From assembly GCA_024684215.1 (NCBI GenBank), contig JAIKXH010000124.1, forward strand, positions 1 through 64,000: a stretch of DNA of 64,000 nt, read 5' to 3'. Below the pieces are notes generated by a model. That model was not told the DNA's origin, made no database searches, and saw only the letters and a list, made by a program, of their open reading frames with translations. This DNA comes from Lachnospiraceae bacterium. GTDB lineage: Bacteria > Bacillota > Clostridia > Lachnospirales > Lachnospiraceae. The position numbers and the translations under genes were made by a program. Below are positions 26,183-35,652 of this stretch, piece by piece. Position 1 is the stretch's first letter, and each line of letters starts with the position of its first letter.

Positions 26183-28492
26183 ATGGCGGAAGAAAAAGTG
26201 GTATCCAGCGCGGCTATTGATACCAGCCATATAACTAAATATGAGGATTTTGTTTCACCGGATGAGCTGTACGGACAGCTTATTAGTGCTGTGGGAAAAT
26301 ATCACCCCAGCGATGACCTTACCATGATTGAAAAGGCCTATAAAGTGGCATCAAATGCCCATAACGGCCAGGTAAGAAAGTCCGGAGAGCCATACATCAT
26401 CCATCCGCTCAATGTAGCCATTATATTGGCTGAGCTTGAGATGGATAAGGAAACCATTGCGGCGGGTCTTTTGCATGATGTTGTAGAGGATACCGTTATG
26501 ACCGAGGAAGACCTTGAAAGAGAGTTTGGTTCCGATGTCGCTATACTGGTCGACGGTGTAACAAAGCTTGAAAAGCTTCCTCTTTCAACTTCCATAGACC
26601 AATCCGATGCAAAGCTTGAAATGCAGGCTGAGAACCTGCGTAAGATGTTCCTTGCCATGGCAAAGGATATCAGAGTTATCATGATCAAGCTTGCGGACAG
26701 GCTTCACAATATGCGTACGCTTCAGTACCAAAAGCCCGAAAGCCAGATCAGAATAGCCAGAGAGACTCAGGAGATTTATTGTCCCATTGCACAGAGGCTT
26801 GGTATCAGTAAGTTGAAGGTTGAGCTTGATGACCTTTCACTTATGTATCTCGATCCTGAGGCCTTTAATGAGCTTTCAACAAAGATTGAGATGGGACGTA
26901 CCGAGAGGGAAGAATATATCGCCAGCATCGTGGCTGAGGTCAGCGAGCATATAAAAAATGCAGGAATAGAGGCTAAGGTTGACGGTAGAGTTAAGCACTT
27001 TTTCTCCATCTATAAAAAGATGAAGAATCAAAACAAGACTCTTGACCAGATTTATGACCTTTTTGCAGTCAGAATCATTGTTGATACCGTCAAGGACTGC
27101 TATGCCGCGCTTGGTGTTATCCATGAAATGTATAAGCCCATCCCGGGCAGATTTAAAGACTATATCGCTATGCCCAAGCCGAATATGTATCAGTCGCTTC
27201 ATACGACTCTTATCGGCTCAAGCGGACAGCCTTTTGAAATACAGATTCGTACCTTTGAGATGCATAAGGCCGCTGAATACGGTATCGCAGCTCACTGGAA
27301 ATATAAAGAGACATCTGCCGGAACAGGTGGTGTACACGGTGAGGAAGAAAAGCTTTCATGGCTTCGCCAGATCCTTGAATGGCAGAGGGATATGTCTGAC
27401 AACAGGGAATTCCTTAATCTTTTAAAGAATGATCTTGATTTGTTTGCAGACAATGTCTACTGCTTTACCCCGAGTGGTGAGGTTAAAAACCTTCCTGCAG
27501 GGTCTTGTCCTATCGATTTTGCATACAGCATTCACTCCGCTGTAGGAAACAGAATGGTTGGAGCAAGGGTTAACGGAAAGCTTGTACCTATAGATTACAG
27601 GATTAAAAACGGTGATCGTATCGAGATAATCACCTCTCAAAATACAAAAGGCCCAAGCCGTGACTGGCTTAGCCTTGTAAAAAGTACTCAGGCGAAGACA
27701 AAGATTAACCAATGGTTCAGAAATGAATCAAAGGATGTCAATGTCGCAAAGGGCAAGGAGTACCTACTTAACTATTGTAAATCGAAGGGTATCGATCTTT
27801 ACGCTATTTTGACTCCGGATTACCAGGCGGAGCTCGTTAAAAAATACGGTCTCCATGATTGGGAGGGCGTACTTGCCGCCGTAGGACACGGAGCATTAAA
27901 GGACGGTCAGGTAGTTAACAAGATCAAGGAATTGTATGATGCAGATCATCAGCAGGTACTCACTAAAGAAGAAGTCATGGAGGCTATTGCCGAAAATGCG
28001 GCTGCTGCAGCAAACAAGCCTAAGATAAAGAGTAAGAGCGGAATTGTGGTTAAGGGTATAACCGATTTATCGGTTAGATTCTCAAAATGTTGTTCACCTG
28101 TGCCGGGAGACGAAATTGTTGGATTTGTAACAAGGGGCAGAGGTATTTCAATCCATAGGACCGACTGTATTAACATTATCAGTCTTCCGGAATTCGACAG
28201 AGTACGTCTTATCGATGCAGAGTGGGAGGATGACGGAAAACAAGCAAACGGAAAATATGTTGCGGAAATCAAGATTTTTGCTAATGACAGAAACGGACTT
28301 TTGGCTGATGTATCCAGAGCTCTTACGGAAAAGAATATCAATATATTGTCAATGAATACCAAGACAAACAGGCAGGGTATTGCTACCATGAAGATGTCGT
28401 TTGAGACCAGTGGCAAGGAAGAACTCAAGAATGTTGTCGAAAAGATCAGAAGCATCGACGGAATCATAGATATCGAAAGAGCTATAGGATAA
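26183..28492 (+). CDS. relA: Bifunctional (p)ppGpp synthetase/hydrolase, Rel
   Basis: 769 residues, full length. Domains in order: HD hydrolase (AAGLLHDVVEDT, about residue 95), synthetase (about 230-390, with DLFAVRIIVDTVKDCYAALG and PKPNMYQSLHTT), TGS (YCFTPSGEVKNLP), helical/CC region (CCSPVPGDEIVGFVTRG) and a C-terminal ACT domain. It makes and degrades the stringent alarmone in response to uncharged tRNA. It follows apt by 18 nt. The stop codon lies in an 11-bp tandem duplication. A second, small synthetase is encoded near 47.6 kb. Confidence 0.97.
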   Translation: MAEEKVVSSAAIDTSHITKYEDFVSPDELYGQLISAVGKYHPSDDLTMIEKAYKVASNAHNGQVRKSGEPYIIHPLNVAIILAELEMDKETIAAGLLHDVVEDTVMTEEDLEREFGSDVAILVDGVTKLEKLPLSTSIDQSDAKLEMQAENLRKMFLAMAKDIRVIMIKLADRLHNMRTLQYQKPESQIRIARETQEIYCPIAQRLGISKLKVELDDLSLMYLDPEAFNELSTKIEMGRTEREEYIASIVAEVSEHIKNAGIEAKVDGRVKHFFSIYKKMKNQNKTLDQIYDLFAVRIIVDTVKDCYAALGVIHEMYKPIPGRFKDYIAMPKPNMYQSLHTTLIGSSGQPFEIQIRTFEMHKAAEYGIAAHWKYKETSAGTGGVHGEEEKLSWLRQILEWQRDMSDNREFLNLLKNDLDLFADNVYCFTPSGEVKNLPAGSCPIDFAYSIHSAVGNRMVGARVNGKLVPIDYRIKNGDRIEIITSQNTKGPSRDWLSLVKSTQAKTKINQWFRNESKDVNVAKGKEYLLNYCKSKGIDLYAILTPDYQAELVKKYGLHDWEGVLAAVGHGALKDGQVVNKIKELYDADHQQVLTKEEVMEAIAENAAAAANKPKIKSKSGIVVKGITDLSVRFSKCCSPVPGDEIVGFVTRGRGISIHRTDCINIISLPEFDRVRLIDAEWEDDGKQANGKYVAEIKIFANDRNGLLADVSRALTEKNINILSMNTKTNRQGIATMKMSFETSGKEELKNVVEKIRSIDGIIDIERAIG

Positions 28493-28503
28493 GGATAGGA
28501 TAA
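28484..28503 (+). repeat. 11-bp tandem duplication across the relA stop
   Basis: ATAGGATAA at 28484-28492 (its TAA is the stop) is repeated at 28495-28503 with a GG spacer. Confidence 0.7.
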
Positions 28504-28576
28504 ACAGTAATAACCGGAAATCCGGGGCTTTTACAGTTATATTTTATCGTTCCTAAAGATTCAGAATGGGGAAAAG

Positions 28577-29209
28577 ATGGCGGATATTAAGATTGGTCGT
28601 ATGGTTATAGGCGTAGCAGCCACCAATTGTTATTTTGTATATCGTGAGGGCAACAAGAACTGCGTTGTTATCGATGCACCCGACAAGGGAAAAGAGATTG
28701 CTGCAGCTCTTGCCAAACACGGATTTAGTGTAGAGGCACTTCTTCTTACTCATGGTCATTTCGATCATATCTGGGGAGCCAGCGAGCTCAGACAGGCTAC
28801 AAGCGCAAAGATTTATGCCCTTGATGCGGAACAGCCGCTTCTTGAAGACTCGAGATTAAATGTATCGGCGCAGTCGGGCAGACCCGCTACCGTAAAAGTG
28901 AATAAATACTTATCTGACGGAGAGGAGTTTACTTTAGCTGATATTACGTTTAAGGTAATAGCTACTCCCGGACATACTGCCGGAAGCTGCTGCTTTTACA
29001 TAGAGGAAGCAGGCATATTGATCGCGGGAGATACACTCTTTTTAGAGTCTGTGGGAAGAACGGATTTGCCCACCGGAAGCGGCGCTACTCTTGAAAGAAG
29101 CGTTAAGGAAAAGCTTTTTGTACTGCCCGATGAAACTGTATGCTACCCGGGACATGGCGATGAGACAACTATAGGTCACGAGAAAAAGTATAATCCTTTT
29201 CTTGTATGA
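28577..29209 (+). CDS. Metallo-beta-lactamase-fold hydrolase (glyoxalase II-like)
   Basis: 210 residues. The zinc site THGHFDHIWG (about residues 56-65), later ATPGHTAGS, AGDTLF and the final PGHGDETT give the full set of MBL-fold ligands. Proteins of this size next to relA/hemZ in Clostridia are annotated as glyoxalase II family thioester hydrolases; the true substrate is not determined by sequence. It overlaps the region before hemZ and is likely in the same transcript as apt and relA. Confidence 0.85.
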   Translation: MADIKIGRMVIGVAATNCYFVYREGNKNCVVIDAPDKGKEIAAALAKHGFSVEALLLTHGHFDHIWGASELRQATSAKIYALDAEQPLLEDSRLNVSAQSGRPATVKVNKYLSDGEEFTLADITFKVIATPGHTAGSCCFYIEEAGILIAGDTLFLESVGRTDLPTGSGATLERSVKEKLFVLPDETVCYPGHGDETTIGHEKKYNPFLV

Positions 29210-29229
29210 CTGTATTTAAAGGCGAATTA

Positions 29230-30699
29230 ATGGCAACAAGTTATTTAAAAATCAATCACGAAAAATACGGATATGATGTTCTTGCATTGTTTCAATCATT
29301 TTATCCGGAAGATAATTGGCAGCTGGTTTTTCCGGGATGCCGAGAACAGATTACAGAAAAAGCCGAGGAGATCGGCTTTTTTGCTGAGCTTAATTTTGAA
29401 GAGGGCGACAATGCCCCTGTCGATATAGTTTTTTTGGACGGTAATAAATACAGATATCCAGGCAATATCGGCAGCGACAGAAAAGAAGGCTTTGGAAATT
29501 TCCTCTACGATTTATTGTCTGAACGGACAAATGTAAAGCTTCCCTGGGGAACACTCAACGGAGTTAGACCCACCAAAATTGCATATAAAGGATTAGAAGA
29601 AGGCAAGTCTCACGAAGAGATAATGGATATTTATCTCAATGACAGAAGGGCATCCAAAGAAAAAGCCCGTCTTGCCATAGAGATTGCCGAAAGGGAGCGT
29701 AGGATATTAAAGCCTTTAAATCTCACAGACGGTTACAGTCTGTACGTAGGTATACCCTTTTGCCCCACTACATGCCTATATTGTTCCTTTACTTCATACC
29801 CGTATTCGGTATATAAAAAGGAAGTTGACAATTATCTCGATGCCATGATAAAGGAACTTAAGTTTGTAGCGGAGACTATGGGCAAAAATCCCGATACCGT
29901 CTACATCGGTGGCGGTACGCCCACCACTCTTGATGAGGAAAGGCTTGAGAGACTGTTATCCGCTTTGGATGATATGTTTAATATGGACAGAGTCTTTGAG
30001 TTTACAGTGGAGGCGGGAAGAGCTGATTCCATTACGGAAGAAAAACTTGCAGTCCTTAAAAAACATAAGGTTTCAAGAATTTCTATCAATCCCCAAACCT
30101 TTAACCAGGAGACTTTGGACTTTATAGGAAGAAGAGCTTCCGTAGAGCAGTTTGAACATGTTTGGCCTATCGCGAGAAAACTTGGATTTGACAACATAAA
30201 TATGGATATTATCCTTGGACTTCCGGGGGAAAATGAACCTGAGGTAAGAAAGACCATGGAGATGGTTAAGCTCTATAGGCCTGATTCTCTCACAGTCCAT
30301 TCGCTTGCCATAAAAAGAGCATCAAAGCTCTCGCAGTGGATTGTTAAAAACGGTAAGAGTACGATAAATAATTCTGACGACTTGATGAAAATTGCCTCAG
30401 AGGGAGCCAGGCAGCTTAATTTAGTGCCTTATTATCTTTACCGTCAAAAGAATATGAGCGGAAATCTTGAAAATGTCGGATTTTCCTCAGAAGGAAAAGA
30501 AGGAATATACAATATTTTGATAATGGAAGAACTTCAAAATATAGTCGCAATCGGTGCCGGAACGGTTACAAAAAGAGTGTTCTACGAAAACGGAGAAGTA
30601 AGGAAACTTACTAGGTGCGAGAATGTTAAAGAGGTTCCGATGTACTGCGAAAAAATAGATGAAATGATAGACAGAAAGAGGAAACTCTTTTTTGACTAA
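29230..30699 (+). CDS. hemZ: Coproporphyrinogen dehydrogenase-type radical SAM protein HemZ
   Basis: 489 residues from ATG 29230. An ATG at 29206 would overlap the previous stop but has no ribosome site, so the start is uncertain by 8 codons. Radical SAM cysteines are C178, C182 and C185 (PFCPTTCLYCSF), followed by YIGGGTPTTL and RISINPQTFNQETLDFIGRR. The N-terminal 165 residues are the HemZ-specific extension. HemZ is the second, longer family member in Firmicutes beside HemW; a role in heme synthesis is known in Bacillus but uncertain in anaerobes. Confidence 0.88.
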   Translation: MATSYLKINHEKYGYDVLALFQSFYPEDNWQLVFPGCREQITEKAEEIGFFAELNFEEGDNAPVDIVFLDGNKYRYPGNIGSDRKEGFGNFLYDLLSERTNVKLPWGTLNGVRPTKIAYKGLEEGKSHEEIMDIYLNDRRASKEKARLAIEIAERERRILKPLNLTDGYSLYVGIPFCPTTCLYCSFTSYPYSVYKKEVDNYLDAMIKELKFVAETMGKNPDTVYIGGGTPTTLDEERLERLLSALDDMFNMDRVFEFTVEAGRADSITEEKLAVLKKHKVSRISINPQTFNQETLDFIGRRASVEQFEHVWPIARKLGFDNINMDIILGLPGENEPEVRKTMEMVKLYRPDSLTVHSLAIKRASKLSQWIVKNGKSTINNSDDLMKIASEGARQLNLVPYYLYRQKNMSGNLENVGFSSEGKEGIYNILIMEELQNIVAIGAGTVTKRVFYENGEVRKLTRCENVKEVPMYCEKIDEMIDRKRKLFFD

Positions 30700-30702
30700 A
30701 AC

Positions 30703-30731
30703 TTGTAGAAAATGAAATATAATGGTATTAT
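30703..30731 (+). promoter_or_regulatory. Possible promoter for the flavodoxin gene
   Basis: TTGTAG (30703-30708), 17 bp and TATTAT (30726-30731). A TATAAT also occurs at 30718-30723 but without a well-spaced -35. Confidence 0.35.
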
Positions 30732-30772
30732 AAAGTGTAGGGTTTTTCCGATATATTGTAAGGAGGATACAA

Positions 30773-31246
30773 ATGGGAAAGACATTGGTAGCTTTTTTCA
30801 GTGCTAGCGGAGTGACGGCAAGAGTTGCGGAAAGGCTGGCCAAGGTGGCGCAGGCAGATTTGTTTGAAATTAGTCCGAAGGAGTTATATACTGAGGCGGA
30901 TTTAAATTGGAACAATAAAGATTCCAGAAGTACCGTTGAAATGAAAAATCCGGATTGCAGGCCTGAAATATGGTCTGAGGTTTCGGATATGTCAATTTAT
31001 GATACGGTCTACGTTGGATTTCCCATTTGGTGGTACAGAGAGCCTTCAATTATTGATACTTTTATAGAAAGCTATGATTTTTCCGGAAAAAAGATCATTC
31101 CTTTTGCAACTTCGGGCGGAAGCGGACTGGGAGATGCTCCCGATAATATATCAAAGCTTGCTCCGGGAGCAACTGTTTTGCCCGGAAAGAGAATGTTTCC
31201 CGATGAATCGGAAAAAGATATGAAAAAGTGGATTGAAGAGATGTGA
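30773..31246 (+). CDS. Flavodoxin
   Basis: 157 residues. TLVAFFSASGVTARVAERLA at the N-terminus is an FMN phosphate-binding loop of the flavodoxin_4 type, and the middle VYVGFPIWWYREPSIIDTF is characteristic of this subgroup. These small FMN proteins transfer single electrons in anaerobic metabolism. An AAGGAGG ribosome site precedes the ATG. It follows hemZ by 73 bp and may have its own promoter. Confidence 0.9.
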   Translation: MGKTLVAFFSASGVTARVAERLAKVAQADLFEISPKELYTEADLNWNNKDSRSTVEMKNPDCRPEIWSEVSDMSIYDTVYVGFPIWWYREPSIIDTFIESYDFSGKKIIPFATSGGSGLGDAPDNISKLAPGATVLPGKRMFPDESEKDMKKWIEEM

Positions 31247-31315
31247 TTTATTATTCAGAGCCTTACTTTTTTATAAATTGCTTTAAATTAATAATAAATG
31301 GAGAACTAAAGAAAG

Positions 31316-31690
31316 ATGCAGGATAAAAGAACTTATCCAAGAATTGACGTATTAATACCGGCACTTATTACAGAAGGAAGAAAGCACAGGGAGATTCCCT
31401 GTACAATAAAAAACATCAGTGAAACCGGCATTTGTTTTGAAATGCCGATGGAAGAGAAATATCTTGAAAGCGTACAAAAGGGGGATGCCGTACATTTTCA
31501 GTTTATTGATACATATCAGTATGGCAGAAATATCCAGACCGATGTGCTTTCAAATGATTGCACTATAAGGCATATCAGAGTTAACGGTAATTGTATCACT
31601 GTAGGAGGATATGTCACTGAGGAAGATTACAGAAAATATGCTGTTAGAAGAGAAATAATGTCACTCGGATATTATAAGGCGATGGCATAG
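31316..31690 (+). CDS. PilZ domain protein (cyclic-di-GMP receptor)
   Basis: 124 residues. RTYPR (residues 4-8) is the RxxxR motif and KNISETGICFE (about 31-41) is the (D/N)xSxxG motif; together they form the cyclic-di-GMP binding site of PilZ domains. There is no further effector domain, so it probably works through a protein partner. The ribosome site is GGAG, 12 nt before the ATG. It ends before a strong terminator. Confidence 0.88.
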   Translation: MQDKRTYPRIDVLIPALITEGRKHREIPCTIKNISETGICFEMPMEEKYLESVQKGDAVHFQFIDTYQYGRNIQTDVLSNDCTIRHIRVNGNCITVGGYVTEEDYRKYAVRREIMSLGYYKAMA

Positions 31691-31738
31691 GATATCTCAG
31701 TATTTTATACGAATAAAAATAACTATACGGTAAAATGA

Positions 31739-31768
31739 AACCGAGAGCGAAAAGCCCTCGGTTTTTTT
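31739..31768. terminator. Intrinsic terminator
   Basis: AACCGAG...CTCGGTT stem (with an inner GC/GC pair) followed by seven T (31762-31768). It lies between the PilZ gene and the convergent minus-strand membrane-protein gene. Confidence 0.85.
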
Positions 31769-31842
31769 GCGCATTTTTATAAAGATTTGTTTGTATATTC
31801 TTAAGATGTGTTTTTAGAGTGTGAATCGAAAAATATGCGATA

Positions 31843-32304
31843 TTACAGTCCGCAGCTTCTTAAAAATTCTATACAGCTGATGATGAGTATAATTACGGCC
31901 AGCACTGAAACAGCAAAGATTCCGATGTAAACCCACATAAGAACTTTTGCAAATACGCTTTTTTTAAATTTTACTCTGGCGATGATCATAAGTACCCATG
32001 CTGCAATATAGGAAATGCTGCCGAGGGCGGAGCCTATAGAAGATAAAACGCTCATAACGGGAGTTTCGCTTACACCGACAATTTCAAGTAAATAAAGAGG
32101 TATGGATATAACACTTGGGCCTAAAATGTATAAGCCTAATGACAGAAAGCAGAGAAGTCTTTCAAGCTTTTTGCTTTCCGAAGGCTCTGCAGAAGCCTCG
32201 GGCTGAATTATATTTTGTGTACCGGGTTCTGAAGGAACCTCTGGCTCAACATTTACAGTTTGTACATATGGGCCGATGTTTTGATTAAGCTGATTTTTAT
32301 CCAT
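31843..32304 (-). CDS. Small multi-pass membrane protein of unknown function
   Basis: 153 residues. A Pro/Glu-rich soluble N-terminus (1-48) is followed by three or four hydrophobic helices (about 50-72, 80-105, 112-118 and 123-147) and a short Cys-containing tail (SCIEFLRSCGL). No family recognised. Its start overlaps the end of the Lgt-like gene by 8 nt, so the two are coupled. The N-terminal composition resembles zinc-ribbon-type membrane proteins that have lost the ribbon, but this is only a resemblance. Confidence 0.6.
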   Translation of the reverse strand: MDKNQLNQNIGPYVQTVNVEPEVPSEPGTQNIIQPEASAEPSESKKLERLLCFLSLGLYILGPSVISIPLYLLEIVGVSETPVMSVLSSIGSALGSISYIAAWVLMIIARVKFKKSVFAKVLMWVYIGIFAVSVLAVIILIISCIEFLRSCGL

Positions 32305-33034
32305 TTTTTATGCCTTTCTTTTTAAGAAAAATTCTGTCTAAAGTGTTTATCAGCACAAGGGCCAATATACCCATGCATAGGGCAAGTATCTGATTCTCTG
32401 AAAGTGCTGTCTCAGATTCATAATGGGATGCCCTTAAATAATCAAGGGAAAATTTGCCTATAACCGACATGGCAATCACGATTTTTGAAGTGAGGATTGG
32501 CTTTGAAGTAGCTAGCAGCAGTATAAGACCAATAAGGAATATTAAAGTGAAAACTGCTGATTCCGTAAGCTGAACCGGAAAGCGACTGATATGATCGCTC
32601 TCATAAATAATCTCGACTCTTCCGTGATAGGGGATGCCGTAGCAACATCCGGCTACATGACAGGCAGTCTTTGCAAGCCCGTACATAAGAGGGGCGGAAA
32701 CTACCCAGGAGGCCAGCATTTCTTCTTCGTGGTCTCTGTGGATGAAGATAGAAGCACAAGCACCTATAAGCAGCCCGAGGGCACCTCCCGCACCGGTAAA
32801 ACCTATGCTGCGCAGATTGCCTGTGAGTGTCACATTGAGACCAAGCCCGAAAACCAGAATACACACAAACGTAAGAAGGCATGTGTATATTATAGTTGAG
32901 CGCTTTAATCCCTCCCGGTACATAATTATGCAGGCCATAACTATACCCAGGATGATTGAACCTATAACGATGGTCGAATATATTGGAAATCGCATATTTG
33001 CGATAGAGACATTAAACATGTTTGTCATGTTCAC
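32297..33034 (-). CDS. Lgt-like (prolipoprotein diacylglyceryl transferase family) membrane protein
   Basis: 245 residues with about seven helices. The central block KTACHVAGCCYGIPYHG (about residues 125-141) aligns with the Lgt signature, and RFPVQLTESAVF matches the RxPxQLxE segment of Lgt. However, the RIGNFxNGE core of true Lgt is replaced by a Cys-rich form, so it belongs to the divergent GCCYG branch whose reaction is not established. No good ribosome site is visible; GTG 33034 is used, and ATG 33028 is an alternative. Confidence 0.7.
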   Translation of the reverse strand: MNMTNMFNVSIANMRFPIYSTIVIGSIILGIVMACIIMYREGLKRSTIIYTCLLTFVCILVFGLGLNVTLTGNLRSIGFTGAGGALGLLIGACASIFIHRDHEEEMLASWVVSAPLMYGLAKTACHVAGCCYGIPYHGRVEIIYESDHISRFPVQLTESAVFTLIFLIGLILLLATSKPILTSKIVIAMSVIGKFSLDYLRASHYESETALSENQILALCMGILALVLINTLDRIFLKKKGIKNG

Positions 33035-33138
33035 AGTATAAGTTGTTTTGCCTTCTTTAGCAAGTAATTTTGCATATTCAGGGGTATTTAAAAATATGAT
33101 TTTTATAGGATTTGAATATACATCTATGGCAAAGATTT

Positions 33139-33146
33139 GTTATAAT
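33139..33146 (+). promoter_or_regulatory. Extended -10 promoter of the polyamine operon
   Basis: TG-T-TATAAT (TATAAT at 33141-33146), 39 bp before the speA start; the -35 region is poor, as allowed for extended -10 promoters. Confidence 0.55.
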
Positions 33147-33184
33147 TAGAATACTATGTATTTTTACAAGTGGGGAAGAAAACT

Positions 33185-34633
33185 ATGGATCTAGAAAAAC
33201 AAAAATCTGCGCCTGTTTATGAGGCTTTGGAGCGATTCAGAAAGCAGCGGGTAGTGCCTTTTGACGTACCGGGACATAAGCGTGGAAGAGGTAATCCGGA
33301 GCTTGTAGAGCTCCTCGGAGAAAGGTGCGTCGGACTTGATGTCAATTCCATGAAGCCCCTTGATAATCTATGCCATCCGGTATCGGTTATCCTGGACGCT
33401 GAAAACCTTGCCGCCGAAGCTTTTGGAGCAGCACATGCATACTTTATGGTAGGAGGAACCACTTCGGCTGTACAGAGTATGGTGCTTACTGCCTGTAAGG
33501 CCGGTGATAAGATCATTTTGCCGAGAAACGTACACAGAAGTGTTATAAATGCTCTAGTTTTGTGCGGAGCAGAGCCTGTATATGTAAATCCCGAGGTGGA
33601 CAATCATATAGGAATAGCACTCGGTATGGAGCTGTCTTTGGTTGAGGAGGCGATTTTAAAACATCCCGAGGCAAAGGCAATACTTGTAAACAATCCGACC
33701 TATTACGGTATTTGTTCCGACTTAAGGTCTATTGTAAAAATGGCTCATGAGCACAATATGATGGTGCTTGTTGATGAAGCCCACGGCACTCATTTGTATT
33801 TTAATGAAAATCTTCCTGTTTCTGCGATGGAAGCGGGGGCGGATATGGCTGCGGTCAGTATGCATAAATCCGGCGGAAGTCTCACCCAGAGTTCACTTCT
33901 TTTGTTGGGACCAAATGTGAACACCCGTTATGTTGAACAGATTATCAATTTGACGCAGACCACGAGTGCAAGCTACTTACTTCTGTCAAGCCTTGATATT
34001 TCAAGGAGAAACCTTGCTCTTAGAGGAAGAGAATCCTTTGAAAAGGTTAAAAATATGGCTGAGTACGCCAGAGAAGAGATCAATTCCATTGGCGGATATT
34101 ATGCATACGGAAAGGAACTTGTAAACGGCGGAAGTATATTTGACTATGATGTTACAAAACTTTCGGTATATACCAGAGATATTGGACTTACCGGAATTGA
34201 AGTCTATGATCTTTTGAGAGACGAATACGATATTCAGATAGAATTTGGGGACATAGGAAATATTCTCGCATATATCTCTATCGGAGACAGAATGCAGGAT
34301 ATTGAGAGGCTTGTGGGAGCTTTAGAAGATATAAAGAGGCTTTACTCAAGACCTTCGTCAAGACAACATAATGCGGAATACATTACGCCTATAGTTGCCG
34401 CCACTCCCCAAAAGGCATTTTATGCCGAAAAGGAGCTGGTTCCCATCAGAGAAACCGCGGGAAGGATATGCGGAGAGTTCGTAATGTGTTATCCACCGGG
34501 TATTCCGATTTTGTCTCCAGGAGAGATGGTTACAAAGGAGATAATAGATTACACTTTGTATGCCAAGGAAAAGGGATGTTCCATGCAGGGACCTGAAGAC
34601 GGGACGCTTCAAAGGTTAAATGTACTCAAGTAG
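33185..34633 (+). CDS. speA: Arginine decarboxylase (Orn/Lys/Arg decarboxylase family)
   Basis: 482 residues; a fold-type I PLP enzyme of the short YaaO/SpeA class. DVPGHKRGRGN near residue 26, the FMVGGTTSAVQSM block, LVDEAHGTHL and the PLP lysine in SMHKSGGSLTQSS are all present. Arginine is the inferred substrate because agmatine-processing genes aguA and aguB are in the same operon; lysine or ornithine cannot be excluded by sequence alone. The start is ATG 33185 (GGGGAAG upstream) rather than GTG 33170. It is the first gene of the polyamine operon. Confidence 0.88.
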   Translation: MDLEKQKSAPVYEALERFRKQRVVPFDVPGHKRGRGNPELVELLGERCVGLDVNSMKPLDNLCHPVSVILDAENLAAEAFGAAHAYFMVGGTTSAVQSMVLTACKAGDKIILPRNVHRSVINALVLCGAEPVYVNPEVDNHIGIALGMELSLVEEAILKHPEAKAILVNNPTYYGICSDLRSIVKMAHEHNMMVLVDEAHGTHLYFNENLPVSAMEAGADMAAVSMHKSGGSLTQSSLLLLGPNVNTRYVEQIINLTQTTSASYLLLSSLDISRRNLALRGRESFEKVKNMAEYAREEINSIGGYYAYGKELVNGGSIFDYDVTKLSVYTRDIGLTGIEVYDLLRDEYDIQIEFGDIGNILAYISIGDRMQDIERLVGALEDIKRLYSRPSSRQHNAEYITPIVAATPQKAFYAEKELVPIRETAGRICGEFVMCYPPGIPILSPGEMVTKEIIDYTLYAKEKGCSMQGPEDGTLQRLNVLK

Positions 34634-34696
34634 TTTAAATTACAGATATTATTTAATACACTATAATTTTTTTTTTGCCCGGAGGAATAAGTAGAA

Positions 34697-35569
34697 ATGG
34701 AATTTTGGTTTTCCGAGAAACACACAGACAATGTAAAAATGTCTGTCAGAGTGGATAAGCAGTTATTTTCGGGAACCAGCGATTTTCAGAGGCTGGATGT
34801 GTTTGATTCCGCTGAATACGGAAAATTTATTACATCGGACGGAAATCTGATATTCGCTGAAAAGGATGAATTTATATATGACGAAATGATAGTTCATGTA
34901 CCCATGTCGGTTCATCCAAATGTAAAAAAGGTACTTGTCATCGGCGGAGGTGACGGAGGCGTTGCCAAGGAACTCAGCTACTATGACGAGATAGAAGAGA
35001 TTGATGTCGTGGAGTCAGATGAACTTTTCGTAAGCGTTTGCAAGGAGTTTTTCCCTGAAAACGCATGCGGACTCGATGACCCAAGAGTTAAGCTTCACAA
35101 TCGTGACGGACTCAGATTTCTAAGAGGAAAGTCCGATGAATATGACCTAATCATAAACGATTCCACAGATCCGCTCGGACATACGGCCGGACTTTTTACA
35201 AAAGAGTTTTACGGATCTTGCTTTAAGGCATTAAAGGAAGACGGTATAATGGTCTATCAGCACGGCAGCCCCTTCTTTGACGAGGATGAGGAAAACTGCA
35301 GAGCCATGCACAGAAAAGCGTTTAAGAGCTTCCCCATAAGCCGTGTTTATCAGGCGCATATTCCCACCTGTTCTTCGGGATATTGGCTTTTCGGTTTTGC
35401 CAGCAAAAAATATCACCCTCTTAAAGATTTCGACGAAAAGCGCTGGAACGATCGAAAAATTGAGACCTGGTATTATACTACAAACCTTCACCGCGGAGCG
35501 TTTATGCTTCCCAAATATGTGGAAGATTTGCTCGAGGAAGAAGAGGGAAGATATAAAGAGAACAAATAA
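34697..35569 (+). CDS. speE: Spermidine synthase (polyamine aminopropyltransferase)
   Basis: 290 residues. YGKFITSDGNLIFAEKDEF, the decarboxy-SAM binding IGGGDGGVAKE (about residues 83-93), VVESDE and the proton-acceptor segment NDSTDPLG are SpeE signatures. It moves an aminopropyl group from decarboxylated SAM to putrescine. No speD (SAM decarboxylase) is present in the operon, and the next two genes encode the alternative carboxyspermidine route. A CCCGGAGGAA ribosome site is clear and a TATAAT (34662-34667) may give an extra promoter. Confidence 0.9.
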   Translation: MEFWFSEKHTDNVKMSVRVDKQLFSGTSDFQRLDVFDSAEYGKFITSDGNLIFAEKDEFIYDEMIVHVPMSVHPNVKKVLVIGGGDGGVAKELSYYDEIEEIDVVESDELFVSVCKEFFPENACGLDDPRVKLHNRDGLRFLRGKSDEYDLIINDSTDPLGHTAGLFTKEFYGSCFKALKEDGIMVYQHGSPFFDEDEENCRAMHRKAFKSFPISRVYQAHIPTCSSGYWLFGFASKKYHPLKDFDEKRWNDRKIETWYYTTNLHRGAFMLPKYVEDLLEEEEGRYKENK

Positions 35570-35626
35570 AGAGAAGAAATATAGATAATAAAGAAATATA
35601 GAGAATAAATAATAGAGAATAATTAT
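35555..35626 (+). repeat. Tandem duplications at the speE stop (13 bp x2, then 17 bp x3)
   Basis: AAAGAGAACAAAT (35555-35567, running into the stop) is repeated as AAAGAGAAGAAAT (35568-35580). It is followed by A-rich units at 35577-35593, 35594-35610 and 35611-35626. Confidence 0.7.
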
Positions 35627-35652
35627 AGAGATTGTTTTGGAGGATATTTGAT

